From contig JABYQS010000045.1 in assembly GCA_022592435.1 (NCBI GenBank), positions 62,001 through 126,000 of the forward strand: 64,000 nucleotides of DNA, given 5' to 3'. Positions 1-12,608 of the stretch are shown piece after piece (within the stretch, counting starts at the first letter, position 1; each line of letters opens with the position of its first letter). This DNA is from Cerioporus squamosus. Its lineage: Eukaryota > Basidiomycota > Agaricomycetes > Polyporales > Polyporaceae. The notes below the pieces were generated by a model that was not told where the DNA came from, searched no databases, and saw only the letters and a list, made by a program, of their open reading frames with translations. The position numbers and the translations under genes were made by a program.

Positions 1-772
1 GCTTCGATCTCCTCCAGCGCGGCCTCATCATCGAAGGGCGAGTCGGTCGTACTGCCCGCCTTCCGTCTCAGTGACTGGCGGAATAGCGAGCGCTGGCGTC
101 CATATGTCAACGGCTTGGTTTGCGGTTGTGGGAGGACGATAGGCAGCGCGTTGAGGATGAACTTGTACAGGGCTACGAACGAGCCTGCGAAGAGAGGAAG
201 GTTTGGGAACGGTCACGGGGTGATGCTGTTGAACGAACGTACCAAGCATGGCCGCGAACCGCAGGGAGTCCTCGCCGAACAATGCATGTCGGATCATGCT
301 CAGACGGAAGTTCCTGCATGTTTGACCCGGATGAGCAACATTCTCGGAGGAGAGAGAGGATGGGCGCGTTCGCATACGAGGCAGACCACGCACTCACTTG
401 GGTATCCGCTTGATCCTCGTCAACAATAGGATGAAATTTACGCCAGAACGAATGGCGAACGCGAGCGTCCCCGACCCTGAATATGAGTGTCTGTCTCATT
501 GGCGAATGTTTCGGACAAGAGCGATGACGCGACGTACGCAGGCCTCCCCGACACGCGTGCTCAAAGCATTCTCGGAAGTCGTGTATCTCCACTGGTGGCT
601 CCCCTCGGTCTCTCCATACGACCTTCCTAGCTTCCCGGAGGTGCTCCTCATAGTTCGCTAGCACGACGAGGTTCTCGAACGAAGCCATGGCGCGGCGCGG
701 GGTGAAGTGGATGTAGGATGGCTGGCGGCCTAGCGTGGGCGGGCTATCTGGGGTGCGTATGGACGAAGCCAT
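1..772 (-). CDS. TMEM135-like multi-pass membrane protein, 3' end outside window
   Basis: This is the N-terminal part of a protein resembling the TMEM135 family, multi-pass membrane proteins linked in animals to peroxisomes and mitochondria. Splicing gives four exons: 538-772, 398-476, 243-313 and 184 to the edge, with GT-AG introns of 54-84 nt. The spliced protein reads DFRECFEHACRGGLR, then SGTLAFAIRSGVNFILLLTR, then SMIRHALFGEDSLRFAAMLG and SFVALYKFILNALPIVLPQP. The cysteine-bearing FRECFEHACRGGLR element followed by hydrophobic segments is what points to the family. The ATG at 772 begins MASSIRTPDSPP; a second in-frame Met lies 28 codons later (MASFENLVVL). The family call rests on pattern memory of fungal TMEM135-like proteins. 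The missing C-terminal half would normally hold a Tim17-like region. Confidence 0.7.
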
Positions 773-1237
773 GTCTCCGCAGCGGCAACATATATGTGCG
801 TGCTCAGGTGGTCGACCGCGTGCAGACGAAAGGGGGAAGCTAGGTCTGTTGGGGTTGGCAGGAGAGCTTGGGGTGGTCCGGTACCAATTCTACGCGTCTC
901 GGTGACATGCACACCAAGTATCACGCGCATTCCGCCCTCTCCCCGTGGGGGCGCCACCACTGCGCTTGGCCAACCACGACCGCGGCATTTCACCACCAGC
1001 GAGCGAGCATGCAAAGCGCATCCATAACGCAGAAAACATGACAGTACGAAGAACTAGATAGGTCCAAGGACTACTACAATGCTACTTATGATGCGAGTCC
1101 GTTCGATGCAACGAGAGATGTGGGAGTGGGATAGCCAGCATGGATGGGAGTGTCCAAATGTCAATGAGAGTCCGCTTCGTCACCATATACAACCAAACGT
1201 TCCAGAGCAAGAAGTCGGACACTAACGCTACTGCCGT
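773..1237. other. Intergenic spacer
   Basis: This 465 bp lies between the TMEM135-like start and the chitin synthase stop. It should contain the 5' leader of the former and the 3' UTR of the latter. I see no coding exon, repeat or RNA gene in it. Confidence 0.6.
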
Positions 1238-4200
1238 CTATGACTGCGAGAGGATGTTGTCGATCGCGTCGTTCAGGAACTGCTTCTTCCCCGACAGGTC
1301 CGCCTTCGGGAACCGCGCCTGCATCGCGTCTCGCGCAGTCCTGAGTACGAGAGGGGCAGCTCGTCAGTCTGCAAAGCCCGCCAGAGCACAGGAGGAGCGC
1401 ACTCACTTTTTCGTCACAGTCATCAGGTCCTGTGTGCTCAAATACGCCCGCAGTGCGCTGATCAGCTCCTCATCGCTCGGGTCCGTGCTCATGCTCGGCC
1501 CGCCCGCGAACGGATTGACCGTCGTCGCGAGCGAGAACGTCGACATCGGCCGCTGCATCCCCGGCGCCATCGGCGGCGCAAACCCGCCTTGCGACCCGTG
1601 CACGTCCCCGCCGCCGAACATGTTCAAGTTCGTCATGACCGTGTTCCGCGGCGCGTTCGGCATCATGCCATATACACTGCCCGTGTTCTGGTACGGCATC
1701 GCCGCAGGCATCGGCATCGCGCCGCCGTAGTCAGAGCCGTGCACAGACCCTGAGCCACCGAACGGCCCCATGAAGGGCAGTGTCGGGAGCCCGAACTGCG
1801 ATGGGGCGCTGTTGTAGTGCGACAGGTTGCTCTGCGAGTTGTTCGGATGGTACGAGGAGCCCTGTGGGTTCGTGAGGTTCGTGTCCCGGTAATAGTCGCC
1901 CCCGCCCGCCTGTGACTGGTGGAAACTCGGGCGAGGCGACTGCCCTCTCGACCTGTTGCCTGAAGGCGCCTTGCTGTGGTAGCCAGTCTCGTCCGAGTGG
2001 CGCGAGCCCGTCTCCCAAGCTTCGGCCTCGTACTCTGCAATGCGCGGCGTCAGAATGATCAAAGAAATATGCCAGGATAGTGCACATACCGCTGAATTTC
2101 TTGAGCGGGATCATGCTCTCGTCGTACTTCTCGTCGTCGTTCATGATCACCTTCTTGTTGTTACCCTCACCGATGACCAGACGAGTGTTACCCCAGCTGA
2201 AATCATCCATGCACCAGAAGGCGTAGATGGGCAGGAAGAAGCTGTACACCGGATACCTGTACCGAGGGTGTCAGATGATGGCATGAGAGAGTTCGCTCCA
2301 ACTCACGAGAGGATGTAGACGACCATCCAACCGATCAGCATGAACTCGCGCTTCAGCAGGAAGATCAAGGCCTACACAGCGCAAGCGTCAGCATGGGTAA
2401 AACACGATGCTGCGGAAAGACATACCTGCAGACCATACACAGCGGCCAACATGACAATGGAGATGATGGGCAGCGCTGCCTTGCCAGTGGCGACGACTAC
2501 GATGAGGTAGAAGAGCTACAAACCGTCTCAGCAAACCCACAGAACCGGCGACGGACCGAGGCACTCACATAGACAACCGTAGACGGGAGGATCAGAGTGC
2601 CGAGCAGATCAATGAACACGAAGAACCGCATCGAGAAACAGCAGAAGCCGAAGAGCTCCGGCAGGAAGACCAGCTCGCACAGGTTGTGCACCGTCGAGTT
2701 GATCCACCGACGACGCTGCGAGAACAGCACGCGCCAGGACTCGGGGGCGATCGTGCGCGCGAGGGCATCCGGCGTGAACTTGGTCCTGAACGTGGGGAAG
2801 TGCTTGAGGAGGAGGGTGGTCAGGAAACGATCTTCACCGAGCGAGAACAGGTTCTTCTTGTGCAGCGTGTCGACGATGGGCTCTGCGTACTCCTCGATAA
2901 CGCGGTTGGAAATGATGATCGGCCGACCCTTGTCCGCGGTACGGATCCGGTACATGGAGAAACATCCGGGTAAACACGTCACGGATCCGAACAAGCTCTC
3001 GAAAGCCTTCGACAAGTGGTGGGAGATGTAGTACTCGTACACCTACGACGATGTCAGTAGTCTTCCCAGCGGTGTCAAAACGCCCAACTCACCTGGATCA
3101 TCGTCCACCACGAGCCCTCCTCGTTGTCGAGCTTCGTCTCACCACAAATACCGATAATGCTCGAGTCGTCCGCGGCTGAAGCGACGAGCCGGTTCAGTGA
3201 ATCTGGCGTTACCGTCTGCAGGACAGGTTGCTCAGCAATCTCGCTACCAACAAGGGCAACCACCACTTACTGTATCGGCATCGACCGTGAAGATGTACTC
3301 GTAGAATGCTGGGTCAATACCAATGACGTTCCGCATCTGGTGGTAAATCTCCAACTCCAGCGGGGCCATAGGGGCGTCGAAATGAACCCGATTAAGATAC
3401 TGCATGACCAGGATCTGACTGTCACGCTTTCCTCTGTTGCCAGGCTTGGTCCGCTCCGTGGGCTTGCCGACCTTGACGACGACGATGTACCTGAGATGAC
3501 CGTGAGAGGATGCACGGGAAAACGGTCGACCTGGGACTTACGGAACGACGTGACCCTCGAACTCGTACAGACCGGAATACACCTTGCCGTAGTTCAATTG
3601 CTTCGAGCCTTCACCAATGGCCTTGTAGAGCAGCGGCTCGGGGTCGAGCTTCGGGTCCACACCGAGAATGTCAAGGACAATGCGAGGCGTCGTGCGGTCG
3701 TTGCCAGTACCGATGATGTTGCCGTCGCAGATGATGAAGATGAGCTTGCGCTTGTCATCGTAGTTGAGAGCGGCCAGGGAGTCGATCGTGCGACGAAGGG
3801 ACTCCTCGCCTTCCGTATAACACGGGACCTGGGCCAGCACAAACTTGTCCAGCATCTCGGGGTTGCGCTTCGGCGCCAACTGAAGTGCAGCCAGGACTGA
3901 ACAGACGTGCAACTATTAGCCCATCGACCATGTCAAGAAGCGGACGGACTTACATTTGACTCCCATTGAGACCATGAGGATGATGGACGCAACCAGTAGC
4001 AGGATATTCTGCACCTGACAGCGAGCCGACTTGCGGAAGTCGGGCTTGCCCCAGTAGAACAGGTTACTCATGCAGTTGAGGTTCTGCGCCCTCACGTTGG
4101 GGTCGAGTCCGTCGAGAACCGCGTTCATCTGCTTCGTGATGTCCTGACCGGGCTGCTGTTGGAACAGGTCGACCAAATCCGAGTTGAGGAAGTTGACTTG

Positions 4201-7200
4201 GCTGTCGGTCTGAGCGCTGGAGATGTAGTCGGAGAGGTCGTAGACGCTGTTGTCGTAGACAGCCCAGAATCTGCGATAATCGGTCAGCCTCAGTCTCTAA
4301 ACGTCGAAAAGTGGGCGTACCTCTGATTGTCAGGATCGCTCGCAGCAGATTGGAGTTCAGCTGTGGTCCAAACGAGAGGCCCCTTGCGGAATTGGCGGAT
4401 CTTGGGCAAGAAGATGGCCGTGTACCAGTCCTCTTGGGTAAGCTTCGTGTTCTGATATGGGGCTGCGAAACCGGACTTGTGGGACACTTGCGTCAGTTGG
4501 CTGTTCGTGGTGTTGGCAGGTTGCAATTGAACCGTGGATGAGTCCGAAACGAGCCCTTGGCAAGCGAGGCGGACCGGAGGAGGGAAGTACTCAGTCAAAT
4601 CCTGACCCGCAACTTGCTCCAAGATGTCCGCAGTGTTACTCTTCAGGTTATCGACATCGGAGTGCTGACCATGGATCCAGTCCGAGACGTCGTAGACCGT
4701 ACCCTGAATCGTTACCCAGAAATCGTCGTCGCCAGTGTGTTGGTTCACTTCATTAAGGCCCCATGCTTTGTCGAAGTCGGGACATAGAAGACGGCCGAAC
4801 TCGATGATGTAGAAGATGACGATGCAGTTGAAGAGGAATATGAGCCAGAAGATCGTCACCTTCTCCCGCCACGCAAGCTGAATATCGGGACGCTTCATGC
4901 GGCCAATCTTCGCAAGCGCGATAGACGGTATCCACCATGTCGTGAACCGGACGACGTAGAGCCAATTCCTCCGCGATCGACTTGTGGGGACCTCCTCCAC
5001 GGTATTCGGCGCCTTCGCGATCAAACCGCCCTCCTTCGATGCCCCAGCGTCCGGAGGGGTAGCGTTCCCGCCCTTCTTATCCCACTCAGACCCCCAACCC
5101 TCCCCGTCGCTGTACGCCGGCGTCTGGGGGTTGCTCGGGGTCAACGGAGTAGGGAAGGCAGGATCGCGGTACTGCGTGCCATGTGTACCAGTGCGAGTCA
5201 GCAAGAGATTGTCCTCGCTCTCACCGCCATAGTAGGCACCTGGTGTGACCGACTCCTGATGAGTATACTCGGTGGCATCGTCAGGGAGGACGCTCTCGTC
5301 GTCAGCAACCTCGGTACCACCGCGCTTGGTCTCCTTCTCCGACGCACGGAGAACGTCCTCGACGACCTTCCAGGCAGAGTACGTCAACCAGATCATACGA
5401 TGACCGACGACGTAGTCTTCGCCCTCCTTCCACCCGTTGGACGACGCGCACTGCCTGATCCGCTCCGCCTCCGAACCTCGAATGGTGGGAACATATCGGT
5501 CGCAAAAAGCGGCCTGTTCGAAGTCGACAATGAAGTCTTGCTTCTTGCGGGCGACAAGGTCAGGGAGAAGGAGCGCCCGAATTTGAGCCTTCACTCGTCG
5601 CTTGTCGAACGAGTTTGCAGTCCCGGAATCGTTGGGACGGATGCAAGACACCGTCCACAACCGTGTACGATCGAGGTTCCACATGACTTCGGAGAGGGTG
5701 TAATTGAGCTGGGTGGTGATGGGATAGACCTTGGACGGATCGAGGCGGGAATGCTCCTCACTGGGAGAAGCGGTGGCACCATCGCGTGTGACGACAGTAG
5801 TCGGACTGCGGAGAGGACGCGAAGAAACCTGAGCTTGCACGATTATGTTCTCGTCCTTCGAATGCCGCTCAGTTGCGAGGCTGGGGCCAGCCATGAGTTT
5901 GGCGATGAAAGGATCGGTGGAGTTGCGCAGAAGGGTGACAAACGCGCAGTCGAGAATGTCCGTGTCCTTCTCGATGAAGCCGCGTACGTCGTACGTGCAA
6001 CTGCCGGAGAAGTGGTGGATACCGAATGTCATCGGGTCCGGAGCCTCTGCACTGCCAGGCGAGATGAAGGAGGTGTGGACACCGAACTTCGCCACCAGCT
6101 CCTGCAGCATCTCCTCCTCCTTCTTCTCGGTGCTCTTACCCGACTTGAACGAGGAGCACGCCTTGTTGATGACACCGAGTACACCGCCCGGTTTGCGGTG
6201 AGCGCGCTCGCTCAGCTGGGCGCCTCGCAGCAACTCGACACACCCGGCGTTGTCCATGATGGAGATAGCTGGAAGGGAGACGCCATCGCCGGTGAGCTGA
6301 CTGTTGTATCCCACGGAATCCTCGAAGGTGTTCCGCAGTATGTACGAGTGTAGCAGCTCGTCCGAGAAGTTGACGCAGAACTCCTCGAACCCAGCCTGGT
6401 TCTGAGACCCAATCAAAGGTGCAGGTCCTCCGAAGTAGACTGATGCTGCTTGCGGTAGGCCTTTGGACTGGAAACCGGGGTGATCGAAGAGAATGATCTG
6501 GGTGGAGGGAGGGGGGTCCTGCGAACCCGGCGCAATCTTGTGGTTGGCCGTCTCGGTTACGAACGCGAAGAGAATGGCATACAGGTCCTTGGCGAGTTGG
6601 TCGCGCTGAACGCCGCTCTGCTGAGCGTTCATCATGACGGTGTACAGCTCCTTCCGCACGTAACTGGTCTTGTTCGTGAGGACTTCGCTGAGGTCCTCGC
6701 TAGGGACGCCCAGCAGGCGGGCCACCTGATCGAGTACCAGTTGGTTCGCGACATACGCAGAAACGTCCCGGGCGTCCGCTTCACCGAACTGAAGGTTTCC
6801 AAGGAGGAGGATTGCTACGAGGAGTCCGAAAATAGACGAGAGGTGCTTGGGCTTGAAGCCGAGAATCTTCATTGCAGCCCGAAGTTCATCCATTGCTATG
6901 CCATCGTCGCTAAACGGCCCTGAAGGCAGGCGATAGCACCCTGATGTGGCAAGGAGGCGTAGTCCGAGACATCCTCCAAGGCGTAGCGGTCGCGCTCCTC
7001 CGGCGTGGCGCCTGCGAGGAACTGGTAGAAAACGTGGTACGTGCGTTCTTCGAAGGAGAGGCGTGAGAGTCGGGACTTGTCGAGACCAAATGCGAGGACC
7101 TTGGCCGCTTGAATACGGCCGCGGTCGTTGAAGTGGAGTTCAAGGTAGCGACTATGCCGGGAGGCAGTTGGGGTTAATGAGCGTCTTCGCGTTCCCGAAG

Positions 7201-7749
7201 GAATCAAGGAGTGTCGACAGGGACTTGATCTGGTCCGCAAGCTTGGCTTCCCTCTTCGAGTGTGTGGATAACCGAAGGATCTGGTTTACGAGCAGCTGGG
7301 AGCTGGCGCTCTTGCCGGATGCCGTGATTCCTCTGTAGAAAGCATTCGTCTCGCGTTCACGCGCCAAGTAACTATGGTTGAACTCACCGGAAAATGACCG
7401 CCTGCGACTCCATCCTTCTCCTCATGAGCAGGTACACCCTCGCCGCAAGATCGTACAAGTGAGGCGGCAGACTTGCTGTGCCTGGGAGTGGGAAACTCGT
7501 GTCCTTGTAGCATCTCTCCTCGTACTCCTTCGCGCTGACGTCGTTTACATTAGCAAGGGTCTTGTAGGGATTAACGACGACGAGGTTGGATGCGCCGACA
7601 CGGGTGTATGGTAGATCTGTGCGAAAGCGAGCTTGGAGAACAGAGAGGATAGTGTCGTCAGAAGGGTAGACAGTCGCGGATGAAGAGGATGAAACGAGGT
7701 CGGTGAGGTCGCCAGAGCTGATGGCCTGCGCGGCCAGTGCGGACGCCAT
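1238..7749 (-). CDS. Chitin synthase with N-terminal myosin motor domain (two 1-nt frame breaks)
   Basis: A plasma-membrane enzyme that polymerises UDP-GlcNAc into chitin; the fused myosin head guides it to hyphal tips. Exons: 7388-7749, 4321-7332, 3954-4270, 3542-3896, 3271-3490, 3093-3215, 2569-3042, 2426-2515, 2307-2371, 2090-2256, 1407-2034, 1238-1340, about 1,971 aa. In order: motor domain with P-loop [10 protein letters not shown]; membrane segments around 4800-4870; cytochrome b5-like segment ([16 protein letters not shown]); glycosyltransferase core with [21 protein letters not shown] and [11 protein letters not shown]-terminal membrane helices with [10 protein letters not shown]; a Gly/Pro/Asn-rich stretch; and a terminal DEK-C-like segment ending NILSQS. 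Within the motor the frame breaks twice: an extra base at 7166 (NPN then [10 protein letters not shown]) and a missing base near 6956 (DVSDYA then [11 protein letters not shown]). They cancel, so the summed exons stay divisible by three. Start chosen at MASALAAQ (7749) over an upstream in-frame ATG. Confidence 0.93.
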
Positions 7750-8800
7750 GGCGGATGGAATAGAGGGGGCGTGAAGGGCGTGGACGCCGCCCGAGACAGC
7801 GAGCAGACGGTGGAAGGTGGAAGGTGGAGGGAAATGCAAGCGAGACGATGGGCTCCAGTCTCCGTCTGGGTCACCGCGTTACCTGTGCCGCGCGTCACGG
7901 CGACGACCACCCACGCCTCCGATCACTCCTCTGACCTTCGGCCCGTCCCGGCCTCCCGGATCACAGCCGACTTATCCAGTATAACAACCTCACAGCTTCT
8001 GCCGGCCGACATCCGGAGCTCCGTTGAGTCTCATAGTGGCCGATGGCTAGATCTGGGCTCCGTGTCGCATATCCAAGCAACATTCAAGCCATGCATGTTT
8101 GCAGCTTACTGTTTGTTCACCGTCAACTCATCGTGTTAGTAGGGCCATGATCATGGTACATTGGTAGTCGGTATATAGGCGAAGGGTTGCGGTGGGCTCA
8201 GCCACAAGGAGCATTGCGAGTCTGTCTACATGTAAGTTATAGCCAAACAATATGAACGCAGGACTCGGATGGACACAGAACATCGACAGGTCCAAATTTG
8301 ACAGCCCCCAGTGCAAGCTTGCCGTCCAACCCGGTACTTCTCCCTCAACATAAAAGCGACGATGGGGTCACTGAGCCAGCCGGTCTAGCCAGAGCGGCGC
8401 CAGGTATGATCAGTCTAGCCTAAATTTTGTCGCCTTCCATGTCAGTGGCAGAGTGGGTAATACGCACCTCAAGATGGGGACTAGTCACCCCAGGACACCA
8501 ATACGCCAGCCGAATCCGTCATTTCATCGAGACCCAAGTCCTGCCAACAATGAGAACGACTGAGTGAAGAAGTGTACTCACGCAGAGTCTGGCTCCCTCG
8601 AGACTACCGCATCACAACGATAGTCGTCTTTGGACGGCCGGAGGCTGGATGAGACTCCCTCCGGACACTGGTCACCGGCACCAGAACCAAGCGTCATGAA
8701 TACAGCAATATTACCGTCCGGCCAAAAACAACAAAAATCTACAATCACTCTGCTTCCTCCTGACGCGTCCTCCGCTGCAAGTACCAACGCAGAAAACACA
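7750..8800. other. Intergenic region: chitin synthase promoter and SEC27 3' side
   Basis: About 1.05 kb between the chitin synthase start and the most likely SEC27 stop. The part next to 7750 should be the chitin synthase promoter. The part at 8578-8800 may carry an alternative last SEC27 exon, since an acceptor-like site lies near 8775 and the frame then runs open to 8578. No RNA gene or repeat recognised. Confidence 0.5.
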
Positions 8801-11743
8801 TCAGCGGTGATCACACAACACGCAACAAGGAGGCGACGAACCTGAGTCCCCGTTCACAAGCGGCGCACCCGGCGCCGGCGCGCTGGCCTCGCGCTGCAGC
8901 GCCTCCTCCCAGCCCTCCTCGAACAGCTCCGGGTTCACGGTGGGGTCGGGGATCGCCGCCGCGAGCTTCGTGCGCTTTTTCGCCTGCAGGTCCCCTCGCC
9001 ACGCCTGCACGGCCTCAGGCACCTTCGACGGCGCGTACGTCCGCGCGAACATCGCCGCCTCCGGCGCCCGGTGTGTCTTGATGAGCAGGTCAACACACGC
9101 TTTGGGGTCGCCCAGCTGGAGCAAGGTTGCGAATGCCAGGTTGTTCTGGCCCTTCTCCGCTGCTCGATGACGTTAGATAACGAAGCATGGGAACGGGGAT
9201 ACACGTGGACGCACTTGCTTGTGCTGCGAGCTTGGCGAGCCCGTCGCGGTCGCCCACCGCCAGAGCAGCAGCATCAGCGCGCTCAGGTCGCCGGCCTTTT
9301 CGAAACTCTCGCGCGCGAGGTCGAAACGCCACACTGCGAGTGCGCGATCACCGATCGCCTTCCATTTTGTCTCGGCCTCGAGCTCTGGTACTGTGCGCGC
9401 AATCTCCACGGCGGCATCGAGGTCGTCCAGCTGCAAGGAGAGGTCAAACTTCTGGTCGGGATCGGTGGTTACTTCCAGCGCGAGCTCCTTAAGTCCTACA
9501 ACGACGAGTGAGCACCGGGACTGGGGAGACTTTGCATGCAACCTTACCTCTGCCTTCCAGGAACGTCGCAATCTTGTTTCGATGATCTTTCGGTATGGAA
9601 GGAAGAATTTCCGCTGCGGCGTCCATGTCTCCTCGGAGGACTGCACTCTGGTACTCGACCATGCTGAGCGATAGCGAGTAGCTGTAGACGTTCACATCCT
9701 TGTCGACGAGGTAGACACGGTTATGTGCTGGAATGTAGCCGAGAAGGAACAATGGACTGCAGGTGTCTTCAATATGGATCTTTCCAGTGATGAACCGGAC
9801 TTAGACTCACGTATCGAAGGGTGTAATGGTATACGACTCGGTTCCAATGAAGTAGTTGAGACGGTTGGCGGCGGTTGTGTAGATGAGGCAGTCACCTATC
9901 CACTTAGCGGTTTTAACGCTGCAATGTTGTCAGACGCAGCAAGGGTGAATGCACGCACTGAGCCCACCTGTCAGAGATCTCGGCTACAAGCTCGAAGGCT
10001 TCCTCAACACCCTCGTCGCCAAGGTCAGCTCCTGACTCGAGCTTCGCATTATACGCATCGCGGTCAAACCGGAGGACATAGTACGAGTCGTCGGTAGTGA
10101 TCGCGACCAGGTCGCCCGAGCCCGACCAGTAGACCTGCATGACATATGAGCGAGACGCGGGGTCGGAAGCGACGCCCCACTCACGTTCTTAGCATCGACC
10201 TCTATCCTCCGCACAATCTCACCGGACTCCCAGTCCCAGAACAGCACGAAGCCGGCGCCGCGCGCACCAAGGAGCGTGCCCCCGTGGATGCCGTCAATAG
10301 CCCACGACCCTGCACCCTTCATGCCTGCACCGCCGCGTTCACGGAAGCTCTTGTACACGCGCACCTTCATGCGGCCTTCGAGTACCGCGTACGTGTTCGA
10401 GTCGCCCGCCCAAGCAAAGGAGTTGCCGTTTCCGAACGCCTTGTTGCGCCATGCCAGTGCGGTGTAGACAATGTACTCGCCGTCTCCGACGACAGTGACG
10501 AACCGGCCGTTCGGTGAGTGCACGAGCGACGTCGCGAACACCTCGGTCGTGCCGAGCTCCTTGATCGAGAGCGGTATCCGGTTGCCGTCTGTGACCGAGT
10601 CTTCCGGGATCGTCTGGAGGTTCGCAGACAGCACTTCGTTGTTGCGCGTGTAGACGAGCTTGCCGGACGGGTCCATGCTGTACGTGGGCTCGTCGCGCCC
10701 GAGCTGCATGGGGGTGAATATATGCGGAGCCTATTCCATGTAGAGCGTACTGACCTTCACGACGACGAGACCCTCGTCATAGCCGATGGCGACTTCGTTT
10801 CCAGCTTTCCGGAGTGCAATACACCATGCGCGCTCCAGGGCATAGCTGAGGGTGTTCTCCAGACGGTACGTCCCGCTGTTCCAGAGCTTGACCGTACCGT
10901 CCTCACCACCGCTGATGATGAGAGGAAGGTTCGGGTGAAAGACGGCAAAGAGGACATTGTTAGAGTGGCCCTCGAGCGTCTGCACGCAGCTCTTGCTGAG
11001 GTAGTCCCAGATCTTCACGGTCTTGTCGTCGCTCGCGGTGACGAGGTACGGCTTGTCCGCGCCGGGGTAGAACTCGACGTAGTTGACGCCTTTGTCGTGT
11101 GCCTCCATGGTGAAGTTGGGAGAGGACGAGCCGAGGGACCACATCTTCACTGTCCGGTCTAGACACGAAGACGCGAACGTGTTCGGGTCTTTGGGGTTAA
11201 CGGCAATGTTCATGATGTAGTGTGTGTGCCCCTCGTATGTCTATAGCGGCGTCGAACGAGCTGTCCCGCGATGAGAACATGCATACGCACCTGAATGCAT
11301 CTCCATTGCTTGTCCCAATCCCAAGCCTTGATTGTCATATCATCGCTTCCCGTCAAGACGATGCTCGCCGAGGGGTGGACGGTGAGGCACCGGATGTAGT
11401 CCGGGTGCGCCTCGAAGGCGGCAACCTTCTCGTGCGTGTTGTAGTTGAAGACGCGGAGCTGGAAGTCGTCGGAACCTGCGACGAACCAGTTCTTGCGGGG
11501 GATGAAGCGAACGCATCGCACGGGGACCTCCGCGACCTCGAACGTCTTGATCAGCGCACCCGTGTCATGGTTGTAGATATTGACCGTGCCGTTGTAAAGA
11601 CCGGTGAGGATCCAGGGCTCGGTCGGGTGGAAGTCGACTCCTTTCACGCGATCCGAGCGAGTAAAGAGTTTCCGCTAGTCCAAAAGTGAGCTTCATGTCG
11701 ACCTGTATGCGCGCGATTTCCTCACGTTGATGTCCAATAACAT
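8801..11743 (-). CDS. SEC27: Coatomer subunit beta-prime (COPI)
   Basis: Beta-prime subunit of the COPI coat that retrieves cargo from Golgi to ER. Exons: 11726-11743, 11291-11674, 10755-11240, 10185-10703, 9968-10134, 9811-9918, 9548-9756, 9215-9495 and 8842-9159 or its read-through to 8801. The protein begins [18 protein letters not shown], followed by the WD40 propeller ([86 protein letters not shown]) and the alpha-solenoid ([50 protein letters not shown]). The first exon is only 18 nt. One base is missing near 9263: the reading LMLLL changes frame into [15 protein letters not shown]. The gene is essential in yeast, so an assembly error is the likeliest cause. The extreme C-terminus is uncertain. 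Confidence 0.95.
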
Positions 11744-12608
11744 GATGACACCTCACAGGACAGAAAAGAGGAGAAAGGCTGCGAGGGTCGTGGCTGGAAG
11801 ACAGGGACTCGAGAAGCGTAGACGTGGAAGGAGCGTGAGCGGTGCACTGCGCGCGTCACCGCACTCGACTTTGACCTCGACCACCACACACCACCTCTTC
11901 GCTGCTGATTATACTGTTCTTCGCTGCTCTCACTTTCTGCTACCTCAAACAGAGTCACTCTTTACTCATAACTGCGCGTATATATGTGCCAACGAATGGT
12001 GCCGGTCGACCTGACTTCACGCCAAGGAGATGGATGCGACCACACGACTTCAGTGAGCCTGATCATGGAGGAGTAGATTGCTTCACCGAGAGCTGTGCAT
12101 GAACACGTTGGGTCTAATCGTGAGTGCACGAACTCTGAGCGCAGTTCATTACCGCAAGACATCAGCATGGCGAAGTAATATCATGCTCGGTAACCGCTGG
12201 CCGAACTTGAGGTCAATGTCGGACATCCCCTCTACGCTGCAACCCTTTGTTTTCACGAACAAAACATACCATTTCATTCTGCTACTGCTCTGGCGCAAAA
12301 CCCACCTGTGAGCACCGAATATCGTAAGAGCTCGCCTTCTATCTGGCCATGATCTCGTGCGTCTCTGCGACACGTGTGTTCAGCACCCCCCAACAGCCGA
12401 GTCCGAGTCGCTGTAGGCAAATCGCATCGCTATCTCGTGGAACATGTCCACAGAAGCTGGTGTGCAGCACGCCTCGAGAAAACGGCCTGGTAGGCGTGCC
12501 TCGCGGGTATATACGTCCCCGCCGTCTTTTCGTCCTCCACCACTGAGGAGAACGGCCTCCAGACCTCTCTACTCTCACCTCCCTTGATCTACGCGATCGC
12601 CCCCGACC
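11744..12608. promoter_or_regulatory. Divergent promoter region between SEC27 and the WW-like membrane protein gene
   Basis: An 865 bp spacer between two divergently transcribed genes. A TATATA element at 12508-12513 sits 96 nt upstream of the rightward ATG (12609), followed by a C/T-rich leader, as expected of a core promoter for that gene. No clear TATA box was picked out for SEC27. No coding exon recognised. Confidence 0.45.

Noticed and set aside
5181..6353. 390-codon plus-strand ORF
   Set aside because: It is exactly antisense to the conserved chitin synthase motor exon and has no motif of its own.
7270..7332. P-loop [10 protein letters not shown] as a damaged myosin Walker A
   Set aside because: As far as I recall, the myosin-like heads of fungal chitin synthases commonly differ from the GESGAGKT of true myosins, so this is not evidence of decay.
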